A DNA stretch of 64,000 nt from positions 806,001 to 870,000 of the forward strand of contig NZ_UHDZ01000001.1 in NCBI RefSeq assembly GCF_900458815.1, written 5' to 3'. The stretch is from Staphylococcus saccharolyticus. Lineage in GTDB: Bacteria > Bacillota > Bacilli > Staphylococcales > Staphylococcaceae. The notes under the pieces are model-generated. The model was not told the DNA's origin and searched no databases. It worked only from the letters and a program-made list of their open reading frames with translations. Both the position numbers and the translations under genes were made by a program. The stretch's first letter is position 1. Each line of letters starts with the position of its first letter. This document shows, piece after piece, positions 51,407-61,241 of the stretch.

Positions 51407-51840
51407 ATATTAGAAAGATGAGTGTTAAAGATGTACCTCAAGTTTTCGATATCGAAAGAGAGAGCTTCAATGATAGTTCATGGACAATTGATGCGTTTTA
51501 TCATGAAATTGAACAAAATGAATTTGCAACGTATTTTGTGATTGAATATGATGATAAAATTATTGGTTATCTTGGATTATGGATTGTCATCGATCAAGCG
51601 CAAATTACTACTGTAGCAATTACTCATCAATTTAGGGGCTTTGGTCTCGGACAATTGTTACTTGAATATGTAAAAAATTATGCTAGTCATACTTGTGAAG
51701 TGATGAGTTTGGAAGCACGTATCGGGAATGAAATTGCACAACATGTATATAAAAATTTAGGATTTCAATATGGTGGTAAAAGAAAAAATTATTACGGTGA
51801 AGGAGAGGATGCAATAGTGATGTGGGTGAATTTGAAATGA
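51379..51840 (+). CDS. rimI: Ribosomal protein S18 alanine N-acetyltransferase-like protein
   Basis: GNAT acetyltransferase of 153 residues. The acetyl-CoA loop is [15 protein letters not shown], and [20 protein letters not shown] is the RimI-type end. The TTG at 51379 is chosen because GGCGGAAAG lies upstream and [14 protein letters not shown] fits; it overlaps tsaB by 28 bases. It shares ATGA with tsaD. In this setting it travels with t6A genes; the real substrate in staphylococci is not established. Confidence 0.88.
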   Translation: MDRPTTEQLNIRKMSVKDVPQVFDIERESFNDSSWTIDAFYHEIEQNEFATYFVIEYDDKIIGYLGLWIVIDQAQITTVAITHQFRGFGLGQLLLEYVKNYASHTCEVMSLEARIGNEIAQHVYKNLGFQYGGKRKNYYGEGEDAIVMWVNLK

Positions 51841-52859
51841 CAACAGATACTTTAATTCTAGCTATAGAAACGAGTTGTGATGAGACAAGCGTAAGTGTTA
51901 TAAAAAATGGAACTAAAATTCTTTCTAATACGGTCCTTAGTCAAATTGATAGTCATAAAAGATTTGGCGGAGTAGTGCCTGAAGTGGCTAGTCGCCACCA
52001 TGTAGAAGGAATAACAGCTACAATACAAGAATCTCTTGAAACCGCCAATGTGAGTATGAATGATGTCAATGCTATCGCTGTCACACAAGGTCCAGGTTTA
52101 ATTGGTGCATTACTTATAGGTATTAATGCGGCTAAAGCACTAGCATTTGCCTATGATAAAACCATTATTCCAGTACACCATATTGCTGGACATATCTATG
52201 CAAATCATTTAGAACAACCTTTAACGTTTCCTCTTATGGCTCTCATAGTTTCAGGGGGGCATACTGAATTGGTTTACATGAAAGACCATCTAAATTTCGA
52301 AGTGATTGGTGAGACTAGAGATGACGCAGTAGGAGAAGCATATGATAAGGTGGCACGCACGATAAACTTACCATATCCTGGTGGTCCTCACATAGATCGT
52401 CTTGCATCTCAAGGCAAAGATACTTATGAGTTTCCTCGAGTTTGGCTTGAAAAAGATAGCTATGATTTTAGTTTTAGTGGTCTCAAAAGTGCAGTCATTA
52501 ATAAATTGCATAATTTACGTCAAAAAAATGAAAATATAATTGCAGAGGATGTCGCAACAAGTTTCCAAAACAGCGTTGTTGAAGTATTAACATATAAAGC
52601 GATTCACGCTTGTCATGATTATCAGGTGAATCGTCTTATTGTTGCAGGTGGTGTAGCTAGCAATAAAGGTTTAAGAACATCTTTAACCAATTCTTGTAAG
52701 TATGAAGACATTCAGCTAACGATTCCAAGTCCAAAGTTGTGTACTGATAACGCAGCGATGATTGGTGCAGCAGGGCATTATCTGTATCAAGCAGGATTAC
52801 GCGGAAATTTAGCACTTAATGGTGAAAATAATATTGATATCGAAGATTTTTCAATGTAA
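51837..52859 (+). CDS. tsaD: tRNA N6-adenosine threonylcarbamoyltransferase TsaD
   Basis: Catalytic subunit for t6A at tRNA position 37 (formerly Gcp), 340 residues from ATG 51837. Metal-binding [12 protein letters not shown] with its two His, [13 protein letters not shown] at the start, [13 protein letters not shown] and [20 protein letters not shown]. The start overlaps the rimI stop (ATGA). It closes the tsaE-tsaB-rimI-tsaD operon. Confidence 0.96.
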   Translation: MTTDTLILAIETSCDETSVSVIKNGTKILSNTVLSQIDSHKRFGGVVPEVASRHHVEGITATIQESLETANVSMNDVNAIAVTQGPGLIGALLIGINAAKALAFAYDKTIIPVHHIAGHIYANHLEQPLTFPLMALIVSGGHTELVYMKDHLNFEVIGETRDDAVGEAYDKVARTINLPYPGGPHIDRLASQGKDTYEFPRVWLEKDSYDFSFSGLKSAVINKLHNLRQKNENIIAEDVATSFQNSVVEVLTYKAIHACHDYQVNRLIVAGGVASNKGLRTSLTNSCKYEDIQLTIPSPKLCTDNAAMIGAAGHYLYQAGLRGNLALNGENNIDIEDFSM

Positions 52860-52871
52860 GAAATATATAAC

Positions 52872-52979
52872 AAGCTCTTTTAGATGATAGACTAACATTG
52901 TACTGAATCCTAAAAATTGGATTAAACCTCTAACTTTTGGGTGACACACTAATTAGTTGATTCATCTAAAGGAGCTTTT
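52872..52979. terminator. Long-loop bidirectional hairpin after tsaD
   Basis: AAGCTCTTTTAGATGA (52872-52887) pairs with TCATCTAAAGGAGCTT (52962-52977), with Ts beyond it. The loop is about 74 bases, so it may act as a terminator for both tsaD and the convergent MutS-like gene. Confidence 0.6.
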
Positions 52980-52993
52980 CTTATATATAAATA

Positions 52994-54608
52994 TTAGTCA
53001 CTAACATTTTCTTTGGCACGTTTATAAATTTGATCAGGAAAGTGCGTAATTCGTAATAATTCAATTGCATTACGTGTATTAGCTTTACCGAGTTTTATTT
53101 TGTAATCAAAGAAAATTTGATTATTTTGAATAGATTCATTGAAGTAATAATTAAGATATTTCTTTTTCAAAATTGTAGATAGTTCTATATCATGTGTTGC
53201 AGCAATCACTTTATAGTTAGGGGTATGATATAGAAAACTTAACACAGATTCAGAAGCAGCAATACGTTCAGTTGTATTCGTACCTTTAAATATTTCATCG
53301 ATAAAACAGTATATCATTTCTTTACTATGAATGTTAAATAGTCGCCTAATAGATTTAAGTTCGGCCATAAAATAGCTATTCCCACTTAGCACATCATCTG
53401 CATTTGCCATAGATGTTATCACATAGACACTGTGACATTTGAACGATGATGCAGTAGTAGTATGAAGGTTTTGTGACATGATTAAATTTAATGCTACAGC
53501 TTTCATAAATGTAGATTTACCTGAAGCATTGGATCCTGTAAGTAATATATTTTTTGATATATCTAGGTCATTTGCTATTGCAATATCTTCATCGATTAAA
53601 GGATGCTTTAAGTTTTGGAAATAAACGCCTTTCTTGCAATTACTTATTTCAGGCTCACAATAGGTGTCTAAAGTACTTCTATATAAGGCAAGTGAATAAT
53701 GATTATCCAATGTACTGATATAGTCATAGCAAGACATTATTTCTTCTTGATATTTAAAATAGTTACGTTGAATTAAATGAAATAGTACATAGTCTACCAT
53801 GAATATAAGCTTGAGTAACATAATAGTACTACTTAGCATATCTTGTGATTCTACCCGGGATAATAATCTACTAAAATGACGAGATGTCTTAAAATGATTA
53901 AAGTTTACATTTAAGTTAGGTGTACCTTCCATTTTACTTAGAGAAAGGCACTGTTTAATAACATTAGCAGTATAGAATATAGACTTTAAATCTTGATCGT
54001 ATGATTTTTTAAGTTTTAAGGAAAGCACTACATTTAAAAGTATGATTCCTAGAAATATTAATAAACCGTTAGCAGGTATCGTAAAGATAAATATTAACGA
54101 AAGAAAAGGTAACAAAGGGCAGAACATTAATGAATGATTATGTTTAATCGGTTCGAGTTGATCAGGAAATAATGGATATACTGACTTACAAACTTTTGAA
54201 AGTATGTAAGATACATTTAAACGAAAATGTTGATTATTGGTAAACATTTGGATAAGTGAAGTGTTACCAATTTTAAACATACCACGCAGTGTAGCATATA
54301 GTTTTATTTCACCTATTACAGTAAAATTAAAGTTAATCTTGTAAAAAAATGTTTCTAAGTTTAAATCAGACCATGTTTTATCATCAATTAATGTATGTTC
54401 TTCATATGCTTCTTTATAAGTGCGATATTGTGCATCAAATTTCGAATTAGGTCGAATAAAATTTTCGATTTTAGACTTGCTATGCCAAAGCGTATTAATT
54501 TTAGCAACAATTTTTCGTCTTTCAACTACTGAAACTATGATATTTATAAGCGTAATCATTAGAATGAAGGTTAATGTGATTAATCCTAAGATTTAATAAT
54601 GTGACATG
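52994..54608 (-). pseudogene. MutS-family membrane ATPase, stop at codon 5
   Basis: The best start is ATG 54608, which has AAGGAGTCACTC just ahead, but the frame reads MSHY then TAA (54596-54594). It resumes ILGLITLTFILMITLINIIV, a membrane helix, and stays open for over 500 residues. The ATPase part is complete: Walker A LLTGSNASGKSTFMKAV, Walker B MIYCFIDEIFKGTNTTERI and ATHDIELS. A single TTA-to-TAA change would explain the stop. Restart at the ATG at 54559 could still give a 521-residue protein without part of the first helix. The family resembles MutS domain V but has membrane segments and no mismatch-binding domain; role unknown. Confidence 0.75.
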
Positions 54609-54709
54609 AGTGACTCCTTAATCTATTTATTTAATTAAATTATTTCATAAATAAATTACTGATTCAAATTCACTAATAAAGTTAAATTGTCAATAGGGAA
54701 CGTGCGTAC

Positions 54710-54840
54710 TTATCAACAAAATGTGTGTAAGCTGTGGATAAACGTTGTTGAAAACTGTGAATAAAGTGGTAAATAAGTTGAATAATTTTAAAGAAAAATG
54801 TGATATTACTTGTGGACAACTAGGATAACTCTGTGGATAG
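54710..54840. promoter_or_regulatory. Cluster of five DnaA-box-like sites
   Basis: Against TTATCCACA (or its complement TGTGGATAA): TTATCAACA at 54710-54718 (one mismatch), TGTGGATAA at 54733-54741 (perfect), TGTGAATAA at 54756-54764 (one mismatch), TGTGGACAA at 54811-54819 (one mismatch) and TGTGGATAG at 54832-54840 (one mismatch). Five sites in 131 bases, four in one orientation. No dnaA, rpmH or dnaN is near, so this is not oriC. It sits between tsaD/mutS-like and abcF. Confidence 0.8.
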
Positions 54841-54894
54841 CTATCATAATAACATCAATGGCTGTTAATAATAATTGTGTAATAACATACTAAA

Positions 54895-54932
54895 AGACAC
54901 CAAAAAGTAAGAAATTCTACTTTAAGATGTCT
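54895..54932 (-). terminator. Terminator of the ABC-F gene
   Basis: On the minus strand AGACATCTTAAAGTA pairs imperfectly with TACTTTTTGGTGTCT, followed by TTTTAG. It lies 18 bases after the stop. Confidence 0.75.
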
Positions 54933-54949
54933 AAGTGTATTGTAGTGAA

Positions 54950-56878
54950 TTATAATTTTTCTTGTAATTCTTCCCATTCTTTCATGGTTTGTTCTAACTT
55001 GTGTTCGGTTTGAGTTTTTTGATCAGCATACACAGCAGCTTTAATTGGATTATTAAATACTTCAGGTTGAGTGAGTTGTTCTTCTAAGTAGGTGATATGA
55101 TTTTCATATTCCTCAATTTGAGCTTCTCTTTGCTCAATTTGACGTTCTATCTTTCTTTGATCACGTTTTTGTTGTTTTTGGTTCACGTATGAAGAAGAAT
55201 TAGTAGTACCTGTTTCACTATCGGTAGTATGTTGTTTTAAAGCTTGTTGTGTCTGAATTGCTTTAGCTTCTTCAGTTTTTTCAATAAAATATTGATAATC
55301 TCCAAGGTACATGTGTCCGCCATGATGATTTAAATCAAATACCTTATTAGCAAGTCGATTGATAAAGTAACGGTCATGCGAAACAAATATAATCGTACCT
55401 TTAAAATTTTGCAAAGCTTGTTCAAGTATCTCTTTAGAGTCAATATCTAAATGGTTTGTGGGTTCATCCAAAATAAGGACATTATCTCTTTGTAACATTA
55501 AAAGTGCTAATTGTAATCGTGCCTTTTCACCGCCAGATAAATCATTGATTACTTTTTTAACATCATCCTGAACAAATAAAAAACGCCCTAATACTGCACG
55601 CACATCTTTCTCATTCATAGTTGGATACTGATCCCATACGTAATCAAGTATGGTCTTGTTTGATTTAAATTCAGCTTGTTTTTGATCATAATAACCAATT
55701 TGTAAATTAGCGCCATAAGTAATCTCTCCTGCAAGTTTAGATTGCTTTTCGACAATTGTTTTAATAAGTGTTGTCTTTCCAACACCATTTGGGCCTATGA
55801 TTGCAATATGATCTCCCTTTGATATCTCAATATTTATTGGGTCAGTAATAGGAACTTCATAACCAATTTCTAAATCTTTGATGTGCATGACATCGTTTCC
55901 TGTATTTCTATCAAAGTTAAATTGCATATTAGCGCTACGAGCATCAATCATAGGTTTATCTATGCGATGCATTTTTTCTAAAGTTTTACGCCGACTTTTA
56001 GCCATTCCACTTGTTGAAGCACGAGTAATATTTTTTTTGACAAATGTTTCTAAACGTTTAATTTCCTCTTGCTGATTCTCAAATTCTTGCATACGTTTTT
56101 TATAATATTGGTCACGCTGTTCGATAAATTGTTCATAATTCCCCACATAACGTTTGAAATTTCCCAAAGCCACATCATAAATTTGTGTAACAATTTTATC
56201 TAAAAAGTATCTATCATGACTAATAATAACGATTGCACCTTTAAAGAATTTCAAGTAATCTTCTAACCATTGAGTTGTTTCTAAATCAAGATGGTTAGTA
56301 GGTTCATCGAGTAGAAGTAAGTCTGGTTCTTTAAGTAGCATTTGAGCAAGTGAAAGACGTGTTTTTTGACCACCAGAGAAATCATTAATTGGCTTATTAA
56401 AATCTTTTTCAGTAAAATGAAGTCCGTGAAGTACAGTTTTTATTTTACTTTCATATTGATAGCCTTCAAGTTGTTCAAAACGATTGGTTAACGATTCATA
56501 TCTTTCAATGTGTTCACGATAAGTCTCAGTTTCATATTCATGAGTATGTGTGGCGAACCAATCAGTTTCTGATTTAAACATTTCTTCTATATTTTTTATA
56601 TGTTTAAACGGTTTTGACATTTCTTCAAAAACAGTGGCGTCAGAATCAAGAGTCATTTGTTGTGTTAAATAACTCATTTTTAAATTTTTAATTTTAGAAA
56701 TATGACCACTATCAAAATTTTCTACGCCTGCTATAATCTTCATTAAAGTTGATTTACCAGCACCGTTACGGCCGACAACTCCAATACGTTCTCCAGTTTT
56801 AACTTCAAAATTGACGTCTGTAAAGATATCTTCACCATCGAACGATTTTGAGATGTCATTAAGTTGTAAAAGTATCAT
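54950..56878 (-). CDS. ABC-F family ATP-binding protein (YdiF type)
   Basis: A 642-residue soluble protein with two ABC cassettes and no membrane domain, the ABC-F layout of ribosome-acting factors. First cassette: Walker A GRNGAGKS at 36-43, signature FSGGQKTRLSLAQ, Walker B LLLLDEPTNHLD. Second: GPNGVGKT near 351, LSGGEKARLQLALL, VLILDEPTNHLD. A linker with RASTSGMAKSRRKTLEKM joins them, and a C-terminal coiled coil is rich in Glu, Gln and Lys. No resistance role can be claimed; it resembles the housekeeping YdiF branch next to tsaD and rex. Confidence 0.92.
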   Translation of the reverse strand: MILLQLNDISKSFDGEDIFTDVNFEVKTGERIGVVGRNGAGKSTLMKIIAGVENFDSGHISKIKNLKMSYLTQQMTLDSDATVFEEMSKPFKHIKNIEEMFKSETDWFATHTHEYETETYREHIERYESLTNRFEQLEGYQYESKIKTVLHGLHFTEKDFNKPINDFSGGQKTRLSLAQMLLKEPDLLLLDEPTNHLDLETTQWLEDYLKFFKGAIVIISHDRYFLDKIVTQIYDVALGNFKRYVGNYEQFIEQRDQYYKKRMQEFENQQEEIKRLETFVKKNITRASTSGMAKSRRKTLEKMHRIDKPMIDARSANMQFNFDRNTGNDVMHIKDLEIGYEVPITDPINIEISKGDHIAIIGPNGVGKTTLIKTIVEKQSKLAGEITYGANLQIGYYDQKQAEFKSNKTILDYVWDQYPTMNEKDVRAVLGRFLFVQDDVKKVINDLSGGEKARLQLALLMLQRDNVLILDEPTNHLDIDSKEILEQALQNFKGTIIFVSHDRYFINRLANKVFDLNHHGGHMYLGDYQYFIEKTEEAKAIQTQQALKQHTTDSETGTTNSSSYVNQKQQKRDQRKIERQIEQREAQIEEYENHITYLEEQLTQPEVFNNPIKAAVYADQKTQTEHKLEQTMKEWEELQEKL

Positions 56879-57122
56879 TCGATTCTCACCTTTCTAATTT
56901 GTTTATTTAGGTATAAACTATATATAAACACTTAGTTTTTTTATTAATTTTATTTTATGGGAATTATAAATTATTAACTTTTTTATTGGAAATAAAAAAC
57001 TATCTACAATCAATTCGGTGGGATAAGAAAAGTTTATTATACTCAATTATCTCTATTTTACAGTATTCATTGCTTACATGAAACTGAGATATTTATTTTT
57101 AAAATTTAATAATGTATAATAT

Positions 57123-57200
57123 TTAAGTATTCGTTGTAGGCAATTATTTGTATTTTAAAAAGAGCCTTCAACTTAATTGACTACGTGTTTGAATACTTAA
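57123..57200 (+). other. Long stem in the presumed rex leader
   Basis: TTAAGTATTC (57123-57132) and GAATACTTAA (57191-57200) are perfect complements 58 bases apart, with a further GTAG/CTAC inside. A TATAAT at 57115-57120 just upstream could start a transcript that carries it. The rest of this 359-base divergent gap (56879-57122) shows nothing else. Confidence 0.5.
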
Positions 57201-57237
57201 AATAGCATTAATTCAAACTTCAAGGGGGACAAAATGA

Positions 57238-57873
57238 ATGCCAGAGAACACTAAAATTCCTCGAGCTACTCTAAAACGTTTACCTTTATATTATAGATTT
57301 GTAAGTATTCTAAAATCTAAAGGGATTGACCGAGTAAATTCAAAAGCAATCAGTGAAGCTTTACAAATAGATTCAGCAACTATTCGTCGAGACTTTTCTT
57401 ATTTTGGAGAATTAGGTAAAAAAGGTTATGGATATAATGTCGATAGTATGTTGGAATTTTTCAAATCAGAGCTAAGTGAAAGCGATGAAATTAAAATCGC
57501 TATTGTGGGAGTAGGGAACTTAGGACGTGCGTTACTTACATATAATTTCTCAATTCATGATGAGATGACAATTACAGAAGCGTTTGATGTTAGAGAACAC
57601 ATCGTTGGCGAAGAAATTGGAAATGTAGTAGTTAAACATAGCGATGAAATTAAATCGGCAGTTGAAGCGGAAGATATCGATGTCGTAATTTTAACGACAC
57701 CTGAGAAAGTAGCACAACAAGTTGTTAATCAACTTGTTAAAGCTGGTATAAAAGGTATACTTAATTTTACACCAAGTCGAGTTAAAACACCTCAAGATGT
57801 ACAAGTTCATCATATTGATTTTGGTATTGAATTACAATCATTGTTATTCTTTATGAAAAATTATAGTAAATAA
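57238..57873 (+). CDS. rex: Redox-sensing transcriptional repressor Rex
   Basis: Homodimeric NAD(H) sensor of 211 residues that represses fermentation and nitrate genes when NADH is low. Winged helix about 1-75 ([20 protein letters not shown], then [15 protein letters not shown]), then a Rossmann domain with the [14 protein letters not shown] loop, and a C-terminal swapped helix ([16 protein letters not shown]). The ATG at 57238 has AAGGGGG upstream. Intact. Confidence 0.95.
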   Translation: MPENTKIPRATLKRLPLYYRFVSILKSKGIDRVNSKAISEALQIDSATIRRDFSYFGELGKKGYGYNVDSMLEFFKSELSESDEIKIAIVGVGNLGRALLTYNFSIHDEMTITEAFDVREHIVGEEIGNVVVKHSDEIKSAVEAEDIDVVILTTPEKVAQQVVNQLVKAGIKGILNFTPSRVKTPQDVQVHHIDFGIELQSLLFFMKNYSK

Positions 57874-57889
57874 TTTTTTAAAAAAGTCA

Positions 57890-57942
57890 AAAAGCATTAC
57901 AATGCTAATATTAGCATCCTCATTGGAGGGTGCTTTTTTATT
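57890..57942 (+). terminator. Terminator of rex
   Basis: AAAAAGCA ... TGCTTTTTT flank an inner CAATG/CATTG and CTAATATTAG stem; ends in Ts. Confidence 0.8.
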
Positions 57943-58001
57943 TAAGAAAAAATGATATATTATAATTAATTATATAAAAATAGATGAGGTGTGATGTCAT
58001 T

Positions 58002-58283
58002 ATGAGTATAGAAGCCAATTGCACATTTAAGCCGCATATTCAACGTATAATGATAGTTCCAGGTAGGCTTGCAATAGATGGAAATACACTGACTTTTAAG
58101 GCTTATGGAAAAGAGCTTACCCCCTTTAGTGTTGAATTTGACACGACTAAAATTGTTAGATATAAACATGTAAAGGGATTACTAGGTCATAAATTATTTA
58201 TTTATTATAGTGATCATGAATGGTATAAGTTTAGTCAATTTTCAAAAGAAGAGCTCATTAATATTTTAAAAGAATTAGCATAA
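58002..58283 (+). CDS. Hypothetical protein, 93 residues
   Basis: MSIEANCTFKPHIQRIMIVP at the start; no membrane segment or signal. Predicted to be a small mainly beta protein with a C-terminal helix (FSQFSKEELINILKELA). The ATG at 58002 has GAGGTG upstream. A gene of this kind lies next to rex in other staphylococci. I do not recognise a functional domain; the strand-rich layout with a final helix could be PH-like, which is only a guess. Confidence 0.7.
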   Translation: MSIEANCTFKPHIQRIMIVPGRLAIDGNTLTFKAYGKELTPFSVEFDTTKIVRYKHVKGLLGHKLFIYYSDHEWYKFSQFSKEELINILKELA

Positions 58284-58359
58284 ACTAATATTAAAATTTT
58301 GAATATTTGCAAAAAGATTCCTTTTTTACTATAACACCTTATATTTATATCGGAAAAGT

Positions 58360-59442
58360 ATGGTAAAAATGTTATGGATGATTATTAGTGGACTTATGGT
58401 CGGTGTATTATTAGGTTTTGTAATGCAAAGAACACGCTTTTGCCTAGCAGGTGGCTTTAGGGATATGTATGTTCAAAAAAATAATAAGATGTTTTATGCA
58501 TTACTTGTTACAATTACAATACAAAGTATTGGTTTGCTTATTCTTACGGGTGTTAATGTAATTATAGTTCCTACCCATACCTTTCCAATCATAGGTACTG
58601 TTATGGGTTCTTTTATTTTTGGTATAGGAATTGTGTTAGTGGGTGGTTGTGCTACAGGTACATGGTATAGAGCAGGTGAAGGATTGATTGGCAGTTGGAT
58701 AATCTTAGTACTCAATGACCTCTGCTGTAACAAAAAATGGCGTTTTATTGCCAGTGATGCGTTTTATAAATGAACCTACTCATACAAGCTCGAGTATGTC
58801 TCAAACGATAGGTGTACCCAATTGGATACTTGTTTTGATTTTGACAATAATCACTACCGTTGTAGTTGTTAAGACATTAAGTAAACCAAAGGTGATTGTT
58901 CCTACATTAAAACAAAATTATAGAGGAATGAGACATTATCTATTTGAAAAAAGATATCATCCATTTATTGCAGGAATTGTAGTGGGGTTAATCGCACTAC
59001 CCGTATGGCCAATGAGTGAATCTACGGGTAGACTTCATGGTTAGGTATTACTACACCATCTGCCAATTTAATAAATTTTCTTATTACTGGGAATACTAAG
59101 TTTATTGATTGGGGAGTCTTATTGGTTTTAGGTATCTTTGTAGGTTCTTACATAACAGCACGAGGTTCTAGAGAATTTAAGTGGTGCTTACCAGATAAGA
59201 CAACGATTCGAAATAGTGCAATAGGTGGCATATTTATGGGCTTTGGTACGTCAGTAGCAGGAGGTTGTTCTATTGGTAACGGATTAGTTGAAACAGCTGT
59301 TATGAGTTGGCAAGGGTGGATAGGACTTGCTTCAATGATTATTGGTGTTTGGTTTATGAGTTACTTTATTTTTGTGAGACCGATGAAAAAATTGTGTCAA
59401 TCATCAACGAATGTTGCTACAGCAAGTAGCGTAAGCGATTAA
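58360..59442 (+). pseudogene. YeeE/YedE-type sulfur transporter, two frameshifts
   Basis: A polytopic membrane protein is readable in three frames. The first has LLGFVMQRTRFCLAGGFRDM and GIVLVGGCATGTWYRAGEGL. The second runs MTSAVTKNGVLLPVMRFINE to STGRLHG. The third has GTSVAGGCSIGNGLVETAVM. The paired RxRFC and GGCATG/GGCSIG motifs are those of the YeeE/YedE (thiosulfate or sulfur uptake) family. Shifts near 58712 and 59043 cancel each other in length. A TusA-like carrier gene follows and is also broken. Confidence 0.85.
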
Positions 59443-59466
59443 ATCATTTAAGGAGGTTTATATGAT

Positions 59467-59693
59467 ATGGTACATGAACTGGGTACAGTAGGAATGGTTT
59501 GTCCATTCCCATTAATATAGAAGCTCAAAAGAAAATGTTGGAATTAAAACATGGAGACGAATTAAAAATTGATTTTGATTGTACTCAAGCAACCGAATCC
59601 ATACCCAATTGGGCTGCTGAAAATGGCTACCCTTTAACTAACTATGAACAACTTGATGATGCATCTTGGACAATTACAGTACAAAAAGCATAA
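59467..59693 (+). pseudogene. TusA-like sulfur carrier, frameshifted
   Basis: The ATG at 59467 (AAGGAGG upstream) reads MVHELGTVGMVCPFPLI and then TAG at 59518-59520. Two bases on, the frame continues EAQKKMLELKHGDELKIDFD to the end. The CPFP motif with the sulfur-carrying Cys is kept. A 2-base TA expansion in TTAATATAGAAG explains the shift (TTA-ATA-GAA expected). It forms a sulfur uptake pair with the broken YeeE-like gene. Confidence 0.85.
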
Positions 59694-59711
59694 TTATTTT
59701 AAATTAGTTTG

Positions 59712-59741
59712 ACTAGCGAATGCTAAATTCGCTAGTTTTTT
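59712..59741 (+). terminator. Terminator of the YeeE-TusA unit
   Basis: ACTAGCGAAT and ATTCGCTAGT form a perfect 10-bp stem followed by Ts. Confidence 0.92.
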
Positions 59742-59867
59742 ATATCAATAAAAATTGAATTAATCACTTTAGTGTTATTTAAATTTACATATTGTGTAAT
59801 ATTACCTTACCAAATTTTGCACTTCCATAAATCACTCATTATGATGTTGATAAAGGAAGTGGTAAGA

Positions 59868-61106
59868 ATGAATATGGATGATACAATATTTCTATTTCTA
59901 TGTACATTATTAGTTTGGTTAATGACTCCAGGATTAAGTTTATTTTATGGAGGACTTGTCCAATCAAAAAATGCTTTAGATACAGTTATGCAAAGTATGA
60001 CTGCTATCGTTATCGTCACTTTTGTATGGATGGTCATTGGCTTTTCAATCAGCTTCGATGAGGGAAATGATTGGTTAGGTGTTTTGAAATTTTTAGGTTT
60101 AAACCACGTAGGCTTTGCAACGTCTAAAGTGTTAAGTCCTCACGTTCCCTTAGCACAATTTATGTTATTCCAAATGATGTTCTGTACGATAGCCATCTCT
60201 ATTTTATCAGGTTCTATAGCTGAAAAAATGAGATTTATACCGTATGTTATTTTTGTAGGATTATGGGTTGTGCTCATTTATAGTCCAGTTGCTCACTGGG
60301 TTTGGGGTGTGGATAGATTATTAAATTAGGTGCCATTGATTATGCTGGAGGTACAGTGATCCATATTACATCCGGTGTATCTGGATTGATTTTAGGTATA
60401 GTGATAGGGGTTGGTAAGAAACAAGAGAAATAACCTACTCATCACGCTAATAGGTGGTATTTTAGTATGGTTAGGATGGTATGGTTTCAATGTTGGTAGT
60501 GCATTCACATTCGATCAAATTGCCTTGGCATCTTTTGTCAATACTGTCATTGCTGCTAGTGCAGGCACATTTGGTTGGTTAATACTCGAATATGTACTTA
60601 AGAAAACAACAAGTCTTTTAGGGTTATTATCAGGTGCACTTTCTGGTCTCGTAGCAATTACGCCAGCTGCAGGATATGTCAGTTACCTTAGTACAACGTT
60701 GATTGCAATTATTGGTGGAATTGGTTGTTATATTGTGATTAACTTAATTAAGGTTAAATTGCAGTATAACGATGCTTTGGATGCATTTGGTATTCATGGT
60801 GTTGGTGGTGTACTTGGTGCAGTACTAACAGGAGTATTCCAATCACACCAAGTGAATGACGCTGTTGAAAATGGATTAATTTATACAGGAGACTTTAAAA
60901 TTATACTTATTCAATTTACCGTTGCTATAGCAACAGTTATATTTAGCGCAATAGTTACATACATCATCGCTAGAATAATAAAAGTATTTACACCTTTAGC
61001 AACGACTAAAGAAGAAGATAAGACAGGTCTTGACGAGATTGTTCATGGCGAAAAAGCATATTTTTATGGTGAACTAAACAAGTTTAATCGCCATATGAAA
61101 TTTTAA
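59868..61106 (+). pseudogene. amt: Ammonium transporter, two frameshifts
   Basis: An Amt/Mep family channel starting MNMDDTIFLFLCTLLVWLMT at 59868. The first frame runs to HWVWGVDR (60325) and stops. A short middle frame carries LGAIDYAGGTVIHITSGVSG up to GVGKKQEK. The last, from LITLIGGILVWLGWYGFNVG on, holds DAFGIHGVGGVLGAVLTGVF with the pore His. The lesions lie near 60318 and 60430. The upstream frame beginning at 59772 has no ribosome site. Loss should limit growth on low ammonium only. Confidence 0.87.
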
Positions 61107-61173
61107 AATTTATGATTATATTAAGTGACTCATCTATCTTATCAATTTACATGTACTAAACTTATGATAATTA

Positions 61174-61188
61174 TTTAAAGCGATTACA
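61174..61188 (+). promoter_or_regulatory. cre-like site upstream of scrR
   Basis: TTTAAAGCGATTACA fits the cre consensus WTGNAANCGNWWNCA at all but one position (T for G at position 3). It lies 54 bases before scrR; CcpA control is inferred. Confidence 0.55.
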
Positions 61189-61241
61189 CTTATGATAAAA
61201 TAAGTATAAGTTATTGATATCATGATAGGTGAGTTTTTTAT

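Noticed and set aside
54710..54840. Origin of replication
   Set aside because: DnaA boxes are present, but dnaA, dnaN and rpmH are not nearby and there is no clear unwinding element; a secondary DnaA cluster is more likely.
54950..56878. Antibiotic-resistance ABC-F such as Vga or Msr
   Set aside because: Position beside tsaD and rex and the general motif pattern fit the housekeeping YdiF branch; no evidence for a resistance type.
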